DNA of 64,000 bases from CAWBJP01 sp963789165 (GTDB lineage Bacteria; Actinomycetota; Acidimicrobiia; IMCC26256; BP-133), in NCBI GenBank assembly GCA_963789165.1, contig CAWBJP010000009.1, forward strand, positions 186,001 through 250,000. The letters run 5' to 3'. Position 1 is the stretch's first letter, and each line of letters opens with the position of its first letter. The notes under the pieces were generated by a model. The model had not been told where the DNA came from, made no database searches, and saw only the letters and a list, made by a program, of their open reading frames with translations. A program made the translations under genes and the position numbers. Below, piece after piece: positions 19,400 to 29,464 of this stretch.

Positions 19400-22037
19400 G
19401 TGTCCAAACCCCTCGTGATCGTCGAATCGCCGGCCAAGGCGAAGACCATCGCGGGCTTCCTCGGTAGCGGCTACGCCGTCGAATCGAGCATCGGCCACAT
19501 CCGTGACCTGCCCCGCTCGGCCAAGGAGGTTCCCGCCGCCTACAAGGCGGAGCCCTGGGCCAAGCGCTGGGGTGTCGACGTGGACAACGACTTCAAGCCC
19601 CTCTACGTCGTCCCGGCCGAGAAGAAACCGCAGGTCGCCAAGCTGAAGGCGCTCCTCAAGGACGCCAGCGAGGTCTATCTCGCCACCGACGAGGATCGCG
19701 AGGGTGAGTCCATCGCGTGGCACCTCCAGGAGGTGCTCTCGCCCCGGGTGCCCGTCCGGCGCATGGTCTTCCACGAGATCACCCGGGCCGCCATCGAGGA
19801 GGCGGTGGCGAACTCCCGGGAGCTCAACCGCAAGCTGGTCGACGCCCAGGAGGCCCGGCGCATCCTGGACCGTCTGGTCGGCTGGGACGTCTCCGAGGTG
19901 CTGTGGAAGAAGGTCATGCCCGGGTTGTCGGCCGGGCGGGTCCAGAGTGTGGCCACCCGTCTCGTGGTGGAGCGGGAGCGGGCCCGCATGGCCTTCCACT
20001 CGGGGGAGTACTGGGACCTGGAAGCCACGTTCGAGGCCAAGGGCGCCCGGTTCGGCGCCACGCTGTCGGCCCTCGACGGGCGCCGGCTGGCCACGGGCAA
20101 GGACTTCGACCCGCTCACCGGCCAGCTCACCGCCGCCGCCGCCACCACCGCCGTCCATCTCGACGAGGCCGGCGCCCGGGGCCTGGCCGAGCGGCTCACC
20201 GGGGCCGACTTCGCCGTGGCGTCCGTGGAGTCGAAGGACTGGAAGCAGTCGCCCCACCCGCCGTTCATGACCTCCACGCTCCAGCAGGAGGCGGGGCGCA
20301 AGCTCCGTTACGGGGCGGCCCGCACCATGTCGCTGGCCCAGAAGCTCTACGAGCGGGGCTACATCACCTACATGCGGACCGACTCCACCACCCTCTCGGA
20401 GCAGGCCGTCTCCGCCGCCCGGGCCGAGATCCAGGAGCGCTACGGCGCCGACCAGATGCCGGCCGAACCTCGGCGTTACGACCGCAAGGTGAAGAACGCC
20501 CAGGAGGCGCACGAGGCCATCCGGCCGGCGGGCGACCGCTTCCGGGCCCCGGAGGATGTCGCCCGCGAGCTCGATTCCGACGAGGCCCGGCTCTACGACC
20601 TGATCTGGAAGCGTTGCGTCGCCTCCCAGATGGCCGACGCCCGGGGCCGGCGGGTCTCGGTCCGCATCAGCGCCCGCTCCACCGCCGAGGAGGAGGCGAC
20701 GTTCTCGGCTACGGGGCGCACCATCACCTTCGCCGGGTTCCTCCGGGCCTATGTGGAGGGCTCCGACGACCCCCAGGCCGAGCTGGAGGACAAGGAGGTG
20801 CGCCTGCCCGACCTGGCCCAGGGGGAGACGGTGGCGTGCGCCGACCTGGAGGCGGCCGACCACTTCACCCAGTCCCCGTCCCGCTACACCGAAGCGGGTC
20901 TGGTCGGCGAGCTGGAGGCCCGGGGGATCGGACGTCCGTCCACCTACGCCAGCGTCATCCAGACCATCCAGGACCGGGGCTACGTGTGGAAGAAGGGCTC
21001 GGCACTGGTGCCGTCCTGGACCGCCTTCTCCGTGATCCGTCTCCTGGAGGAGCACTTCGACAAGCTGGTCGACTACGAGTTCACCGCCCGCATGGAGGAG
21101 GACCTCGACGACATCGCCCGGGGCCAGCGCGAGTCGGTGCCCTGGCTTCGGAGCTTTTACTTCGGCAACGGTGCGGTGGGCCTGCGGACCATGGTGGAGG
21201 AACGGCTCCCCAACATCGACGCCCGCTCGATCAACACCATTCCCATCGGTGTGGATGCCGACGGTGCCGAGATCGTGGTGCGGGTCGGCCGCTACGGCCC
21301 CTATCTCTCCCGGGGGGAGGCGACGGCGGCGGTGCCCGACGGGGTCGCCCCCGACGAGCTCAACATCGAGCTGGCCGCCGAGCTGCTGGCCAAGGGCCCC
21401 GAAGAGGGCCGGGTGCTGGGCCACGGATCCGGTGTCGGGCCTCCCCGTCACCGTGAGGGACGGCCGGTACGGTCCCTACGTGCAGCTGGGCGAGCCCGAG
21501 GAGGGATCGAAGAAGAAGCCCAAGCGGGCCTCGCTGTTCAAGACGATGACGCCTGACCGCGTCAGCTTGGAAGAGGCCCTCCTCTTGCTCAGCCTTCCCC
21601 GGGTGGTGGGCGTGGACGAGGACGGCACCGAGATCGTGGCCAGCCCGGGTCGCTTCGGGCCCTACCTGAAGAAGGGCGAGGAGACACGGAGCCTGAGCTC
21701 GGAGGATCAGCTCCTGACCGTCACCCTGGAAGAGGCGAAGGCGATCTTCGCTCAGCCCAAGCGGGGCCGGGGACGGGCCGCGCCCGAGCCCCTGGCTGAG
21801 CTCGGGGCCAATCCCGACAACGGGGCCACCATCAAGTTGCTGGCCGGCCGCTACGGGCCCTACGTCACCGACGGGACGACGAACGCCTCACTGCCCAAGG
21901 GGGCGGACCCGGCCGCCTTCACGGCCGAGGAGGCGGTGGCTCTGCTCCGGGCCCGCGCTGAGGCCGGCCCGGCCAAGCCCCGCAAGGGTGGGGCCCGGAA
22001 GGCCGCACCCAAGAAGGCCGCCCCCAAGAAGAAGTAG
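19400..22037 (+). CDS. topA: DNA topoisomerase I (frameshifted)
   Basis: This type IA topoisomerase relaxes negative supercoils. It has a Toprim domain (VIVESPAKAKTI.., ATDEDREGESIAWHL), the TOPRIM-linked core and the active-site region GYITYMRTDST with catalytic Tyr. The C-terminal half holds repeated GRYGPY/GRFGPY units and a Lys/Ala-rich tail (KAAPKKAAPKKK), the actinobacterial form without zinc fingers. GTG 19400 is preferred over ATG 19388 because GGAGGA (19390-19395) sits just upstream. One extra C near 21422 (GGGCCACGG) breaks the frame; without it VLGTDPVSGLPVTVRDGRYG reads through. As an essential gene it is presumably intact in the cell. Confidence 0.94.
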
Positions 22038-22071
22038 GCCGCCCCCAGTGCTCACGTAGGCTGGGCGGGCC

Positions 22072-23454
22072 TTGAGCACGCACGATCCGGCACCTTTCGT
22101 TCCCCCCTCCGCCGAGGCGCGCCAGTTGCCGCCCTCGCCGCGACGCGTCTTCGGTTCCTCCGCCTACTTCCGCCTCTGGATGGCGCAGGTCGTCTCGAGT
22201 CTGGGGGACTGGATCGGCCTGGTGGCCATCATCGCCCTGGCCGCCCGGGTCTCGGGTGGCAACGAGGCGGCCATCGGGTTGGTCATGGCCGCCCGGATGC
22301 TGCCCGGGTTCTTCCTCGCCCCGTTGGGCGGTGTCCTCGTCGACCGTTGGGACCGGCGACGCACGATGATCACCTGCGACCTGGGTCGGTGTGCGATCGT
22401 GGCCACGCTCCCCTTCGTCGACACCCTGGCCGGCCTGTTCTTCGCCTCCTTCCTGCTCGAGATCCTCACCTTGCTGTGGTCGCCGGCCAAGGACGCCTCG
22501 GTCCCCAACCTGGTCCCTCCCGACAAGCTGGCGGCGGCCAACTCCCTGTCCCTGGCCGCCGCCTACGGCACCTTCCCCATCGGCTCGCTGGCCTTCGCCT
22601 CCATGGCCGGTCTGGCGACGTTCCTGGGGCGCTTCGACACGCTCTCCGGCCTCAAGGTGGACCGCGAGTTCCTCGCCCTGTGGCTCGACAGCGCCACCTT
22701 CCTGGCCTCGGCCCTGCTCATCACGAGCCTCAGCCTGCCCCGCCGGGAGCGCCAGCCGGGCGAGCGGGTGGACTGGAACCGCACCTGGCGCGACCTGGTC
22801 GAGGGTGTCCGCTTCGTCAGCACCCACGGGGTGGTGCGCTCGGTCATCCTGGGCATCGGCGTGGGCCTGATGGGCTGCGGAGCGGTGGTGCCCCTAGGGC
22901 CCATCTACGCCAAGGACGTGCTGGGCGCCGACCCGTCCAGCTTCGGCCTGCTCATGACCGGCCTCGGCTTCGGCGGCGCCATCGGGGTCCTCGCCCTCTC
23001 CGCCGTGGCCCGCCGCCTCCCCACCGAGCCGGTCTTCGTGGGGGCCATCTTCTTCACCGGCGTGGGGTTGATCCTGGCCACCTCGGTGTCCTCCCTGGCT
23101 CCGGCGGTGTTCCTCACCGGGGTGTTCGGCATGGGCGCAGGGGTCGCCTACGTGTCCGGGTTCACCGTCATCCAAGAGCGGGTCAACGACGAGATGCGGG
23201 GCCGCACGTTCGCCACCCTCTACACCATCATCCGGTTCTGCCTGCTGTTCTCGCTGGCCGCCTCGCCCTGGCTCTCGGGTGCCCTCGACAGCGTCTCCGG
23301 CGCCCTGTTCGACGACCGGGTCATCGACGTCGGGATCCGGGTGGCGGTCCCCGGCGTGCGCCTGACGCTGTGGCTGGGGGGTGCCGTCACCATCGGCGTA
23401 GCCCTGTTCGTGAGCCGGGACATGGGGCGGACCCGGGCCCGAGAGCCGCAGTGA
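22072..23454 (+). CDS. MFS transporter
   Basis: This is a 460-residue major facilitator superfamily permease with about 12 membrane helices. Family signs are FRLWMAQVVSSLGDWIG at helix 1, the loop 2-3 motif GGVLVDRWDRRRTMI, and a long central loop followed by the second half (VVPLGPIYAKDVLGADPSSFG). It resembles the MFS_3/enterobactin-exporter-like group, but the substrate is unknown. The start is TTG (MSTHDPAPF). Its stop overlaps the putative GTG of tmk, so the two are co-transcribed; MFS genes are common between topA and tmk in actinobacteria. Confidence 0.88.
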   Translation: MSTHDPAPFVPPSAEARQLPPSPRRVFGSSAYFRLWMAQVVSSLGDWIGLVAIIALAARVSGGNEAAIGLVMAARMLPGFFLAPLGGVLVDRWDRRRTMITCDLGRCAIVATLPFVDTLAGLFFASFLLEILTLLWSPAKDASVPNLVPPDKLAAANSLSLAAAYGTFPIGSLAFASMAGLATFLGRFDTLSGLKVDREFLALWLDSATFLASALLITSLSLPRRERQPGERVDWNRTWRDLVEGVRFVSTHGVVRSVILGIGVGLMGCGAVVPLGPIYAKDVLGADPSSFGLLMTGLGFGGAIGVLALSAVARRLPTEPVFVGAIFFTGVGLILATSVSSLAPAVFLTGVFGMGAGVAYVSGFTVIQERVNDEMRGRTFATLYTIIRFCLLFSLAASPWLSGALDSVSGALFDDRVIDVGIRVAVPGVRLTLWLGGAVTIGVALFVSRDMGRTRAREPQ

Positions 23455-24083
23455 CCCGAGGGATGACTTCGGGGACACCCCGAACCCCGGGAGGCCTGTT
23501 CGTGGTCCTGGAAGGCGGTGACGGGTGCGGGAAGAGCACCCAGGTGGCCCGCCTGGCGGAACGGTTGCGGGACGAGGGACGGGAGGTGGTGACCACCCGG
23601 GAGCCGGGAGCGACGCCGGCCGGGGCGGCCATCCGGGCGGTGGTGCTGGGCGACGGGCCCCTCGACGCCAGGGCGGAGGCGCTGCTCATCGCGGCCGATC
23701 GGGCCGAGCACGCGGCCCGGGTTGTCCGCCCCGCGCTGGAGCGGGGCGCCGTGGTCGTCTCGGACCGCTACGTGCCTTCCTCCCTGGCCTACCAGGGAGT
23801 GGCCCGAGGCCTGGGCGTCGAGGAGATCGAGCGCCTCTCGGCCTGGGCGACCGGAGATCTGCGGCCCGATCTGGTCGTCGTGCTCGATGTGCCCCCCGAG
23901 GTGGCCGCCGCCCGGCGCTCCGGCCCCGGCGACCGCATCGAAGCCGAGGACCGCACGTTCCGCCACGCCGTGCGCCAGGCGTATCTCGATCTCGCCCCCC
24001 GTTACGGTTGGGTGGTGCTCGACGGGTCCCGACCCTCGGGCGAGGTGAGCGAAGCGGTGTGGGCCGCGGTACAGAAGGTCTGA
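23451..24083 (+). CDS. tmk: Thymidylate kinase
   Basis: This enzyme phosphorylates dTMP to dTDP for DNA synthesis. Motifs are the P-loop FVVLEGGDGCGKSTQ, the DR(Y) motif VSDRYVPSSLAYQG, TREPG and the LID-region RSGPGDRIEAED. Length is about 206-210 residues. The start could be GTG 23451, which overlaps the upstream stop in GTGA, or ATG 23463; neither has a clear ribosome site. The stop is 2 bases before the delta-prime gene, a common pairing (tmk-holB). Confidence 0.93.
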   Translation: MTRGMTSGTPRTPGGLFVVLEGGDGCGKSTQVARLAERLRDEGREVVTTREPGATPAGAAIRAVVLGDGPLDARAEALLIAADRAEHAARVVRPALERGAVVVSDRYVPSSLAYQGVARGLGVEEIERLSAWATGDLRPDLVVVLDVPPEVAAARRSGPGDRIEAEDRTFRHAVRQAYLDLAPRYGWVVLDGSRPSGEVSEAVWAAVQKV

Positions 24084-24085
24084 AC

Positions 24086-25159
24086 ATGTGGCAACGGGTG
24101 GTGGGGCAGGACCAGGCGGTCGGTTTGCTGCAACGCGCCGCCATGCGGCCCGTCCACGCCTACCTCCTGGCCGGGCCCGGTGGATCAGGGGTGGCCGAGG
24201 CGGCCCGCTGCTTCGCCGCCGCCCTGGTGTGCGCTTCCCCCGGGGGCTGCGGGGAGTGTGGTTCCTGCCGTCGGGTGCTGCGCGGCACCCACCCCGACGT
24301 GATCGAGGTCGAACCGGCGGGGACCTTCATCGTGGTCGACCAGATCGAGGAGGTGGTCCGGGAGGCGTTCACCGCTCCGTTCGAGGCAGCCCGGAAGGTG
24401 ATCGTCCTGTCCGAGGCCGACCGCATGAACGAGACGGCGGCCAACAAGCTGCTCAAGACCCTGGAGGAGCCGGGAGACCGGACCCATCTGGTGCTGCTCA
24501 CCGACAGCCCCGACGATCTGCTCCCCACCGTTCGGTCCCGGGTGCAGCGAGTCGACTTCGCCGCCCTGTCCGAGGCGACCGTGCGGGACTCCCTGACGGC
24601 CGGGGGCGTGGAGCCCGGCCTGGCCGCCGCCGTGGCCCGGCTGTCGTCGGGTCGCCTCGACCGGGCCCGGGCCCTGGCCGGGGAGTGGGGACCCGTGCGG
24701 GCCGCCGCCCTCGAGGTGGCGGCCGCCCTGGACGGGACGGGCGCCGCCGTGGCCCGGGGTGCACAGCACCTGGACGAAGCCGCGGCCGCCGCTCTGGCCG
24801 CCCTGGAGACCGCCCAGAAGGCGGAGCAGAAGGCGCTGGAGGCGGAGCTGGCTGAAACCGCCTACCCCGACCGGCTGGCCCGCCGGCTCCGCAAGGACCT
24901 CGAGCAGCGTCAGCAGCGGGCACTGCGCCGGGCCCGCACCGACGTGATGGCCGAGGTTGTCACTGCCCTGGAGACCTACTACCGCGACGCCCTGGTGCAG
25001 CCGAGGCTGCCCGCCGAAGCCGCCCTGGACGCCATCGACGCCTGCCGCGACGCCCTGGCGGTCATCGTGGCCCGCACCGCCGTGAACGACTCGCTGCTGC
25101 TCGAACGCCTCCTTCTCCGCTTACCCTCGGCCGCTACTCTTTCGGCCACGCCCGAGTAG
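24086..25159 (+). CDS. holB: DNA polymerase III delta-prime-like subunit
   Basis: This is a clamp-loader subunit of 357 residues. The N-terminus (WQRVVGQDQAVGLLQRAA..HAYLLAGPGGSG) is AAA+ but the P-loop lacks the usual Lys-Thr, as expected for the non-hydrolysing delta-prime subunit. A zinc site (GGCGECGSCRRV) and sensor regions (EADRMNETAANKLLKTLEEP, DSPDDLLPTVRSR) follow. The C-terminal half is Ala/Glu-rich and helical. Its last codons and stop TAG (25157-25159) lie inside the 5' end of the tRNA-Thr gene, an overlap of 10 bases. Confidence 0.9.
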   Translation: MWQRVVGQDQAVGLLQRAAMRPVHAYLLAGPGGSGVAEAARCFAAALVCASPGGCGECGSCRRVLRGTHPDVIEVEPAGTFIVVDQIEEVVREAFTAPFEAARKVIVLSEADRMNETAANKLLKTLEEPGDRTHLVLLTDSPDDLLPTVRSRVQRVDFAALSEATVRDSLTAGGVEPGLAAAVARLSSGRLDRARALAGEWGPVRAAALEVAAALDGTGAAVARGAQHLDEAAAAALAALETAQKAEQKALEAELAETAYPDRLARRLRKDLEQRQQRALRRARTDVMAEVVTALETYYRDALVQPRLPAEAALDAIDACRDALAVIVARTAVNDSLLLERLLLRLPSAATLSATPE

Positions 25160-25221
25160 CTCAGTGGTAGAGCAGTGCTCTCGTAAAGCACAGGCCGTCG
25201 GTTCAATCCCGACCTCGGGCT
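25150..25221 (+). tRNA. tRNA-Thr (anticodon CGT)
   Basis: A full cloverleaf can be drawn. The acceptor stem GCCCGAG (25150-25156) pairs with CTCGGGC (25214-25220), with T as discriminator. The D-arm is GCTC-AGTGGTA-GAGC, and the anticodon stem GTGCT/AGCAC encloses loop CTCGTAA with anticodon CGT. The T-arm is CGGTTCAATCCCG within its stem. CCA is not encoded. It reads ACG codons, frequent in GC-rich genomes. The 5' ten bases overlap the end of the delta-prime gene. Confidence 0.95.
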
Positions 25222-25249
25222 CTGGGAACAGCGCAGTGGAGAAGCCCTC

Positions 25250-28200
25250 ATGACCCCGAGGCGTGACAGCGGGGTGCTGGCGGTGCTCTTCACCGACCTC
25301 GTCGGCTCCACCGAACTCATGGTCCGTCTCGGGGACGCCGCCTTCGACGAGCTTCGAGGCGAGCACTTCGCCCGCCTCCGGGAGGTCGTCGCGGCCCACG
25401 GCGGGTCCGAAGTGAAGAACACCGGTGACGGTGTCATGGCCACCTTCCCGTCTGCCGTTGCGGCCTTGGCCGCGGCCGCGGCCGCTCAGGAGACGACCGA
25501 GCACCAGGCCCGGTCGGCCCCGGGTCCCATGTCGTTGCGGGTCGGTCTCGCCATCGGGGAGGTGGCCTTCGAGGACGGGGATGTGTTCGGGACGCCCGTG
25601 GTGGAGGCGGCCCGCTTGGTGGCGGCGGCCGGGAGCGGGCAGATCCTCGCCACGGCCCTGGTCCGGACCATGGCGGGTTCCCGGGCCCCGACCCGCTTCA
25701 CCGACCTCGGCCGGCTGGAGCTGAAAGGTCTTCCCCAACCCGTCCCCGTCTGCCAGGCCGACTGGAAGGGCCCGGCTGACCCCCCCGCGAGCGCACCCGC
25801 CCCTGTCCATCTATCTCAGGGCCCCGGAGGTCAGGGCGAGGGTGTTCCACTCGTCGGGCGCCAGGAGCTCGTCGACCGGCTGGGTGTGGCGCTCGACGCG
25901 GCCCGGGCCGGCGCCGGCCGCCTCGTCCTGCTGACCGGTGAACCCGGGATCGGGAAGACCGCCTTGGCGCGGGAGGTGGCGGCGCACGCCGGAGAGAATG
26001 GCTTCGGGATCCTCTGGGGGACGTGCTGGGACGGTGAGGGCACCCCGCCGTTCTGGCCATGGGTCGAGGCCCTACGCTCCGCCCTGCGTCATCTGGATCC
26101 CGAGGAGCGTGAGGCGCTCATCACCGCCAGCGGCGAGGAGATCGCCCGCCTGCTACCGGAGTTCACGCCGGGGCGCCCGGCCCCTTCCCGTGGCACCGAA
26201 GATGGCGACGGGGCCCGGTTCCGGCTCTTCGACGGGGTGTCCTCCCTGCTCTCCCGGCTGGCGGAGCGCTGTCCCCTGCTCGTCGTGCTCGACGACCTGC
26301 ATTGGGCGGATCCATCGAGCGTGGGACTGCTCCGCTTCGTGGCGGCGCGGGCGCGGCTGGCGCCGATCCTCTTCCTGTGTGCCTACCGGGACGTGGAGAT
26401 CACCCGGGACCACCCGCTGCGCACCGCGCTCGGCGAGCTCGGCACCCTGGCCGATTCGCTGCCCGTGCCGGCCCTGGACCAGTCCGGCGTCCGTGCCCTC
26501 CTCGAGCAGGTGTGCGGCGCCTCCCTGGAGGACGAGCTGGTGGAGACCGCCTACCGGCGGACGGCCGGGAACCCTTTCTTCGTCGGCGAGGTGGGCCGGC
26601 TGATGGGGAGCGACAACCACGGGATCGGGGCCTCGACCCGGATGCACAGCGCAACCTCCATCCCCGAAGGGGTGCGCAGCGTTGTCGAACGCCGGCTGGC
26701 GCGTCTCTCCCAGGCCTGCCACAACCTGCTCGGAATAGCGGCCGTGGTCGGCCAGGAGGCGGACGTCTCCCTGCTGGCGTCGGTCAGCGATCTCCCGGAG
26801 CCGGTGATCGACGAGCTTCTCGGCGAGGCCGGGCAGGCTCGGGTGACGCTCCCCTCGGCCAGTGCCCTGCCCGGTGTGCGCTTCACCCACGACCTGTTCC
26901 GGGAGACCCTCTACGACGGCCTGGCCGGCAGCGGGCGCCTGGAGGCGCACCGGCGGATCGCACTGGCCCTCGAGCAGCGGCGGACGACGGGCTCGGCGGT
27001 GAGCTCCGCCGAGCTCGCCCATCACGTGCTGCGGGGCAGCCGGGGGGCCGACGACCGGGTGCGGGCGGCCCGCTACTCGCTCGAGGCAGCCCGCGACGCC
27101 CTCGGGCGTCTGGCCCTCCGGGACGGCCTCGTGCATGCCGAGCGGGCCCTGACCACGCTCGAGCAGCTCGCATCGCCCGACGAGGAGGACATGCTCGAAG
27201 CGCTGCTCGTACTGGCCGAGACGGAACGGAGGGCGGGGGAGCTGGAACGGGCCCGCCGTACCTACGCTCGCGCCGCGGCTCTGGCCCGAGGCTTCGGCGC
27301 GTCCGAGGAGCTCGCCCGGGCGGCGCTGGGCGTGCACCAACTGGGTGGGGACTACGGCGAAGCCCACGAGAGCACCCGCGCCCTGCTCGAGGAGGCGGCT
27401 CTCGCCCTCGTCGACGCCGACGGGACGACCAAGGCCCGGGTCCTGGCCGCCCTGGCCCGGCAGTGCTACCACGACCGCCAGCGCGGCTCCCTGGATCCCC
27501 GCCGCCTGGCCGAACAGGCGGTGGACGTGGCCGGCGCCGCCGGCGACCCGGCCACCCTGGCGTTCGCGCTCTGGGCCCAGTACGACACCGCCTGGGAGCC
27601 GGGCAGCGCTCGCCGGCGCGCCGAGATCGCCGAGCGGATGGAAGCGGTCGCCGTGGCGGCCGGGGACCTGGAGCTGCGGGCCCAGGGCCGGCTGCTGCGG
27701 GCGATCGCCCGCCTGGAGCTGGCGGAGCCCGGGGCCGTCGCCGACTTCGAGTGCTACAGCGGCCTGGCCCAGGAGCTACGCGAGCCGGTCGCCCACTACC
27801 TGGCCCTCACCCGCCAGGTCACGGTGGCGACGATGCAGGGCGACCTGGACGAGGCAGAGCAGCTCATGGAGGAGGCGGCGCTCCTCGGCGAGGCGATCGG
27901 CGAGCCTGACCGGTGGAACGTCGAGAACGTGGAGGTGTGGGCCTTGCGAAGCCTCCAGGACCGGCGCCCCGAGGTTGAGGAGCGCATGCGGTCCTGGCCG
28001 CACCCGATCTTTGCCGCCTGGTACGGGGCCAAGGTCGTCCTCTGCATGGTGGCCCGGGGAGCGACGGAGGAGGCGGCGGCCGCCCTGGCGGAGTTCGAGG
28101 ACTACGACCCCGCCACCCAGCCCTTGGACAACATCTGGTTGTCGCAGGTGGGGACGATCGCCGAGGCGGCCGCCGCCGTCGGTCACCGGCCGCTGGCGGC

Positions 28201-29014
28201 CCGGCTCTACGAGGCCCTCCTCCCCTTCGCCGGGTCGGGGCTGATCACGGCCGGCGCCGTCGATTTCTCCGGGGCGGTGGACCATTACCTCGGCCTGCTG
28301 GCCGCCACCCTGGGCCGGAGCGAGGCGGCCGCCAGCCACTTCCAGGCCGCCGTGTCGGTGCACCGACGCCTCGGGGCGCTGCCCTGGATCGCCCGCTCGA
28401 ATCGGGAGCTGGCCGCCCTCACCGCCGGCGCGGCAGCACTCGAAGGCGGCGAGGCCCCCGCCCCCCGGCGCGGGACCTTCAGCCGCGTGGACGACGTCTG
28501 GACGCTGGACTTTGCCGGCAAGGAAGTGCGCCTGAAGGACGCCAAGGGCTTGCGGGACATCGCCGTCCTGCTGGGTGCGCCCGGCCGGCCGGTGAGCGCC
28601 GGCACCCTCCTCGGGACCCAGGCCGGCGAAGAAGCCGCCGAGGAGGCGGCGCTCGGGGCCGACCCGGTCCTCGACGACCGGGCTCGGGCTGAATACCGGA
28701 ACCGGCTGCGGGAGCTCGACGAAGACCTGGCCGAAGCCGAAGCCAACCACGACCTGGAGCGGCTGGCCCGAGCCCGATTGGAACGGGAGCTGCTGGCCGA
28801 GGAGCTGGCCGGAGCCGTCGGCCTGGGCGGAAGGTCCCGCCTCCTCGGCGGGGGCGGTGAACGGGCCCGCAAGGCGGTCACAGCCCGGATGCGCAACACC
28901 CTGCGGCGGATCGAGGAACGCCACGCCGAATTGGGCGCCCACCTGGCCGAGGCCATCACCACCGGCACCTCGTGCAGCTACAGCCCATCCCAGCCGGTCG
29001 AATGGAGACTCTGA
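25250..29014 (+). CDS. Class III nucleotidyl cyclase domain/AAA ATPase/TPR regulator
   Basis: This is a 1254-residue signalling protein. Residues about 9-165 form a class III adenylate/guanylate cyclase homology domain with both metal aspartates (FTD at D16, NTGDG at D60) and the closing LGRLELKGLPQPV strand. A second part, from PLVGRQELVDRL, is a STAND-type ATPase (Walker A GEPGIGKTAL, Walker B LLVVLDDLHWAD). A long helical TPR-like region follows. The C-terminus (DAKGLRDIAVLLG.., GLGGRSRLLG.., ARKAVTARMRN.., CSYSP) is a conserved module often seen at the end of such ATPases. It may make cAMP or cGMP or use the domain as a sensor. It starts ATG 28 bases after the tRNA. Confidence 0.85.
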   Translation: MTPRRDSGVLAVLFTDLVGSTELMVRLGDAAFDELRGEHFARLREVVAAHGGSEVKNTGDGVMATFPSAVAALAAAAAAQETTEHQARSAPGPMSLRVGLAIGEVAFEDGDVFGTPVVEAARLVAAAGSGQILATALVRTMAGSRAPTRFTDLGRLELKGLPQPVPVCQADWKGPADPPASAPAPVHLSQGPGGQGEGVPLVGRQELVDRLGVALDAARAGAGRLVLLTGEPGIGKTALAREVAAHAGENGFGILWGTCWDGEGTPPFWPWVEALRSALRHLDPEEREALITASGEEIARLLPEFTPGRPAPSRGTEDGDGARFRLFDGVSSLLSRLAERCPLLVVLDDLHWADPSSVGLLRFVAARARLAPILFLCAYRDVEITRDHPLRTALGELGTLADSLPVPALDQSGVRALLEQVCGASLEDELVETAYRRTAGNPFFVGEVGRLMGSDNHGIGASTRMHSATSIPEGVRSVVERRLARLSQACHNLLGIAAVVGQEADVSLLASVSDLPEPVIDELLGEAGQARVTLPSASALPGVRFTHDLFRETLYDGLAGSGRLEAHRRIALALEQRRTTGSAVSSAELAHHVLRGSRGADDRVRAARYSLEAARDALGRLALRDGLVHAERALTTLEQLASPDEEDMLEALLVLAETERRAGELERARRTYARAAALARGFGASEELARAALGVHQLGGDYGEAHESTRALLEEAALALVDADGTTKARVLAALARQCYHDRQRGSLDPRRLAEQAVDVAGAAGDPATLAFALWAQYDTAWEPGSARRRAEIAERMEAVAVAAGDLELRAQGRLLRAIARLELAEPGAVADFECYSGLAQELREPVAHYLALTRQVTVATMQGDLDEAEQLMEEAALLGEAIGEPDRWNVENVEVWALRSLQDRRPEVEERMRSWPHPIFAAWYGAKVVLCMVARGATEEAAAALAEFEDYDPATQPLDNIWLSQVGTIAEAAAAVGHRPLAARLYEALLPFAGSGLITAGAVDFSGAVDHYLGLLAATLGRSEAAASHFQAAVSVHRRLGALPWIARSNRELAALTAGAAALEGGEAPAPRRGTFSRVDDVWTLDFAGKEVRLKDAKGLRDIAVLLGAPGRPVSAGTLLGTQAGEEAAEEAALGADPVLDDRARAEYRNRLRELDEDLAEAEANHDLERLARARLERELLAEELAGAVGLGGRSRLLGGGGERARKAVTARMRNTLRRIEERHAELGAHLAEAITTGTSCSYSPSQPVEWRL

Positions 29015-29103
29015 GGTCCTGGCCGGGGCCCGCTACATCCGATGTAGCGGCGATGTCGCGCCAAGAGACTGAGAGATGTCTTCAACCCCGAAAGGAGCCT
29101 GAC

Positions 29104-29463
29104 ATGGCAGGAGTGGAGTTCAGCGATTTCTCGACCCCCGATGAGGTCCGACGCCCCGACAAGACAACGGTCGAGGTGGTCAAAGTCGGCGGGGGTGAGA
29201 TCGGTAGGTTCACGTTCGAGCCGGGCTGGCGCTGGTCCGAGTGCATCAAGCCCGTCGTCGGCACCGACTCGTGCCAGGTCGAGCACGTCGGTTACGTCAT
29301 CTCCGGAACCCTGCGTGTCCAGCACGACGATGGAACCACGGGCGACATCAACCCCGACAACGTGTACCGGATCGCCCCCGGCCATGAGGCCTGGGTCCTG
29401 GGTGACGAGCCGGTCGTCGTCGTCGAGTTCCAGGGCGCCGCCATCTTCGCCAAAGGCGCGTGA
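29104..29463 (+). CDS. Small cupin-domain protein
   Basis: This is a 119-residue single cupin barrel. Conserved features are the GWRWSECIKP and CQVEHVGYVISGTLRV stretch (cupin motif 1, with Glu and His) and GHEAWVLGDEPVVVVEF (motif 2, with His and Glu). Metal binding and a small-molecule ligand are plausible, but the function is not evident. The ATG follows AGGAG (29093-29097). The methyltransferase starts 2 bases after its stop, so the two are coupled. Confidence 0.8.
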   Translation: MAGVEFSDFSTPDEVRRPDKTTVEVVKVGGGEIGRFTFEPGWRWSECIKPVVGTDSCQVEHVGYVISGTLRVQHDDGTTGDINPDNVYRIAPGHEAWVLGDEPVVVVEFQGAAIFAKGA

Positions 29464-29464
29464 C

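Noticed and set aside
19307..21451. Minus-strand extension of the DedA frame across topA
   Set aside because: The opposite strand has unmistakable topoisomerase motifs. DedA similarity begins only at the ATG at 19306.
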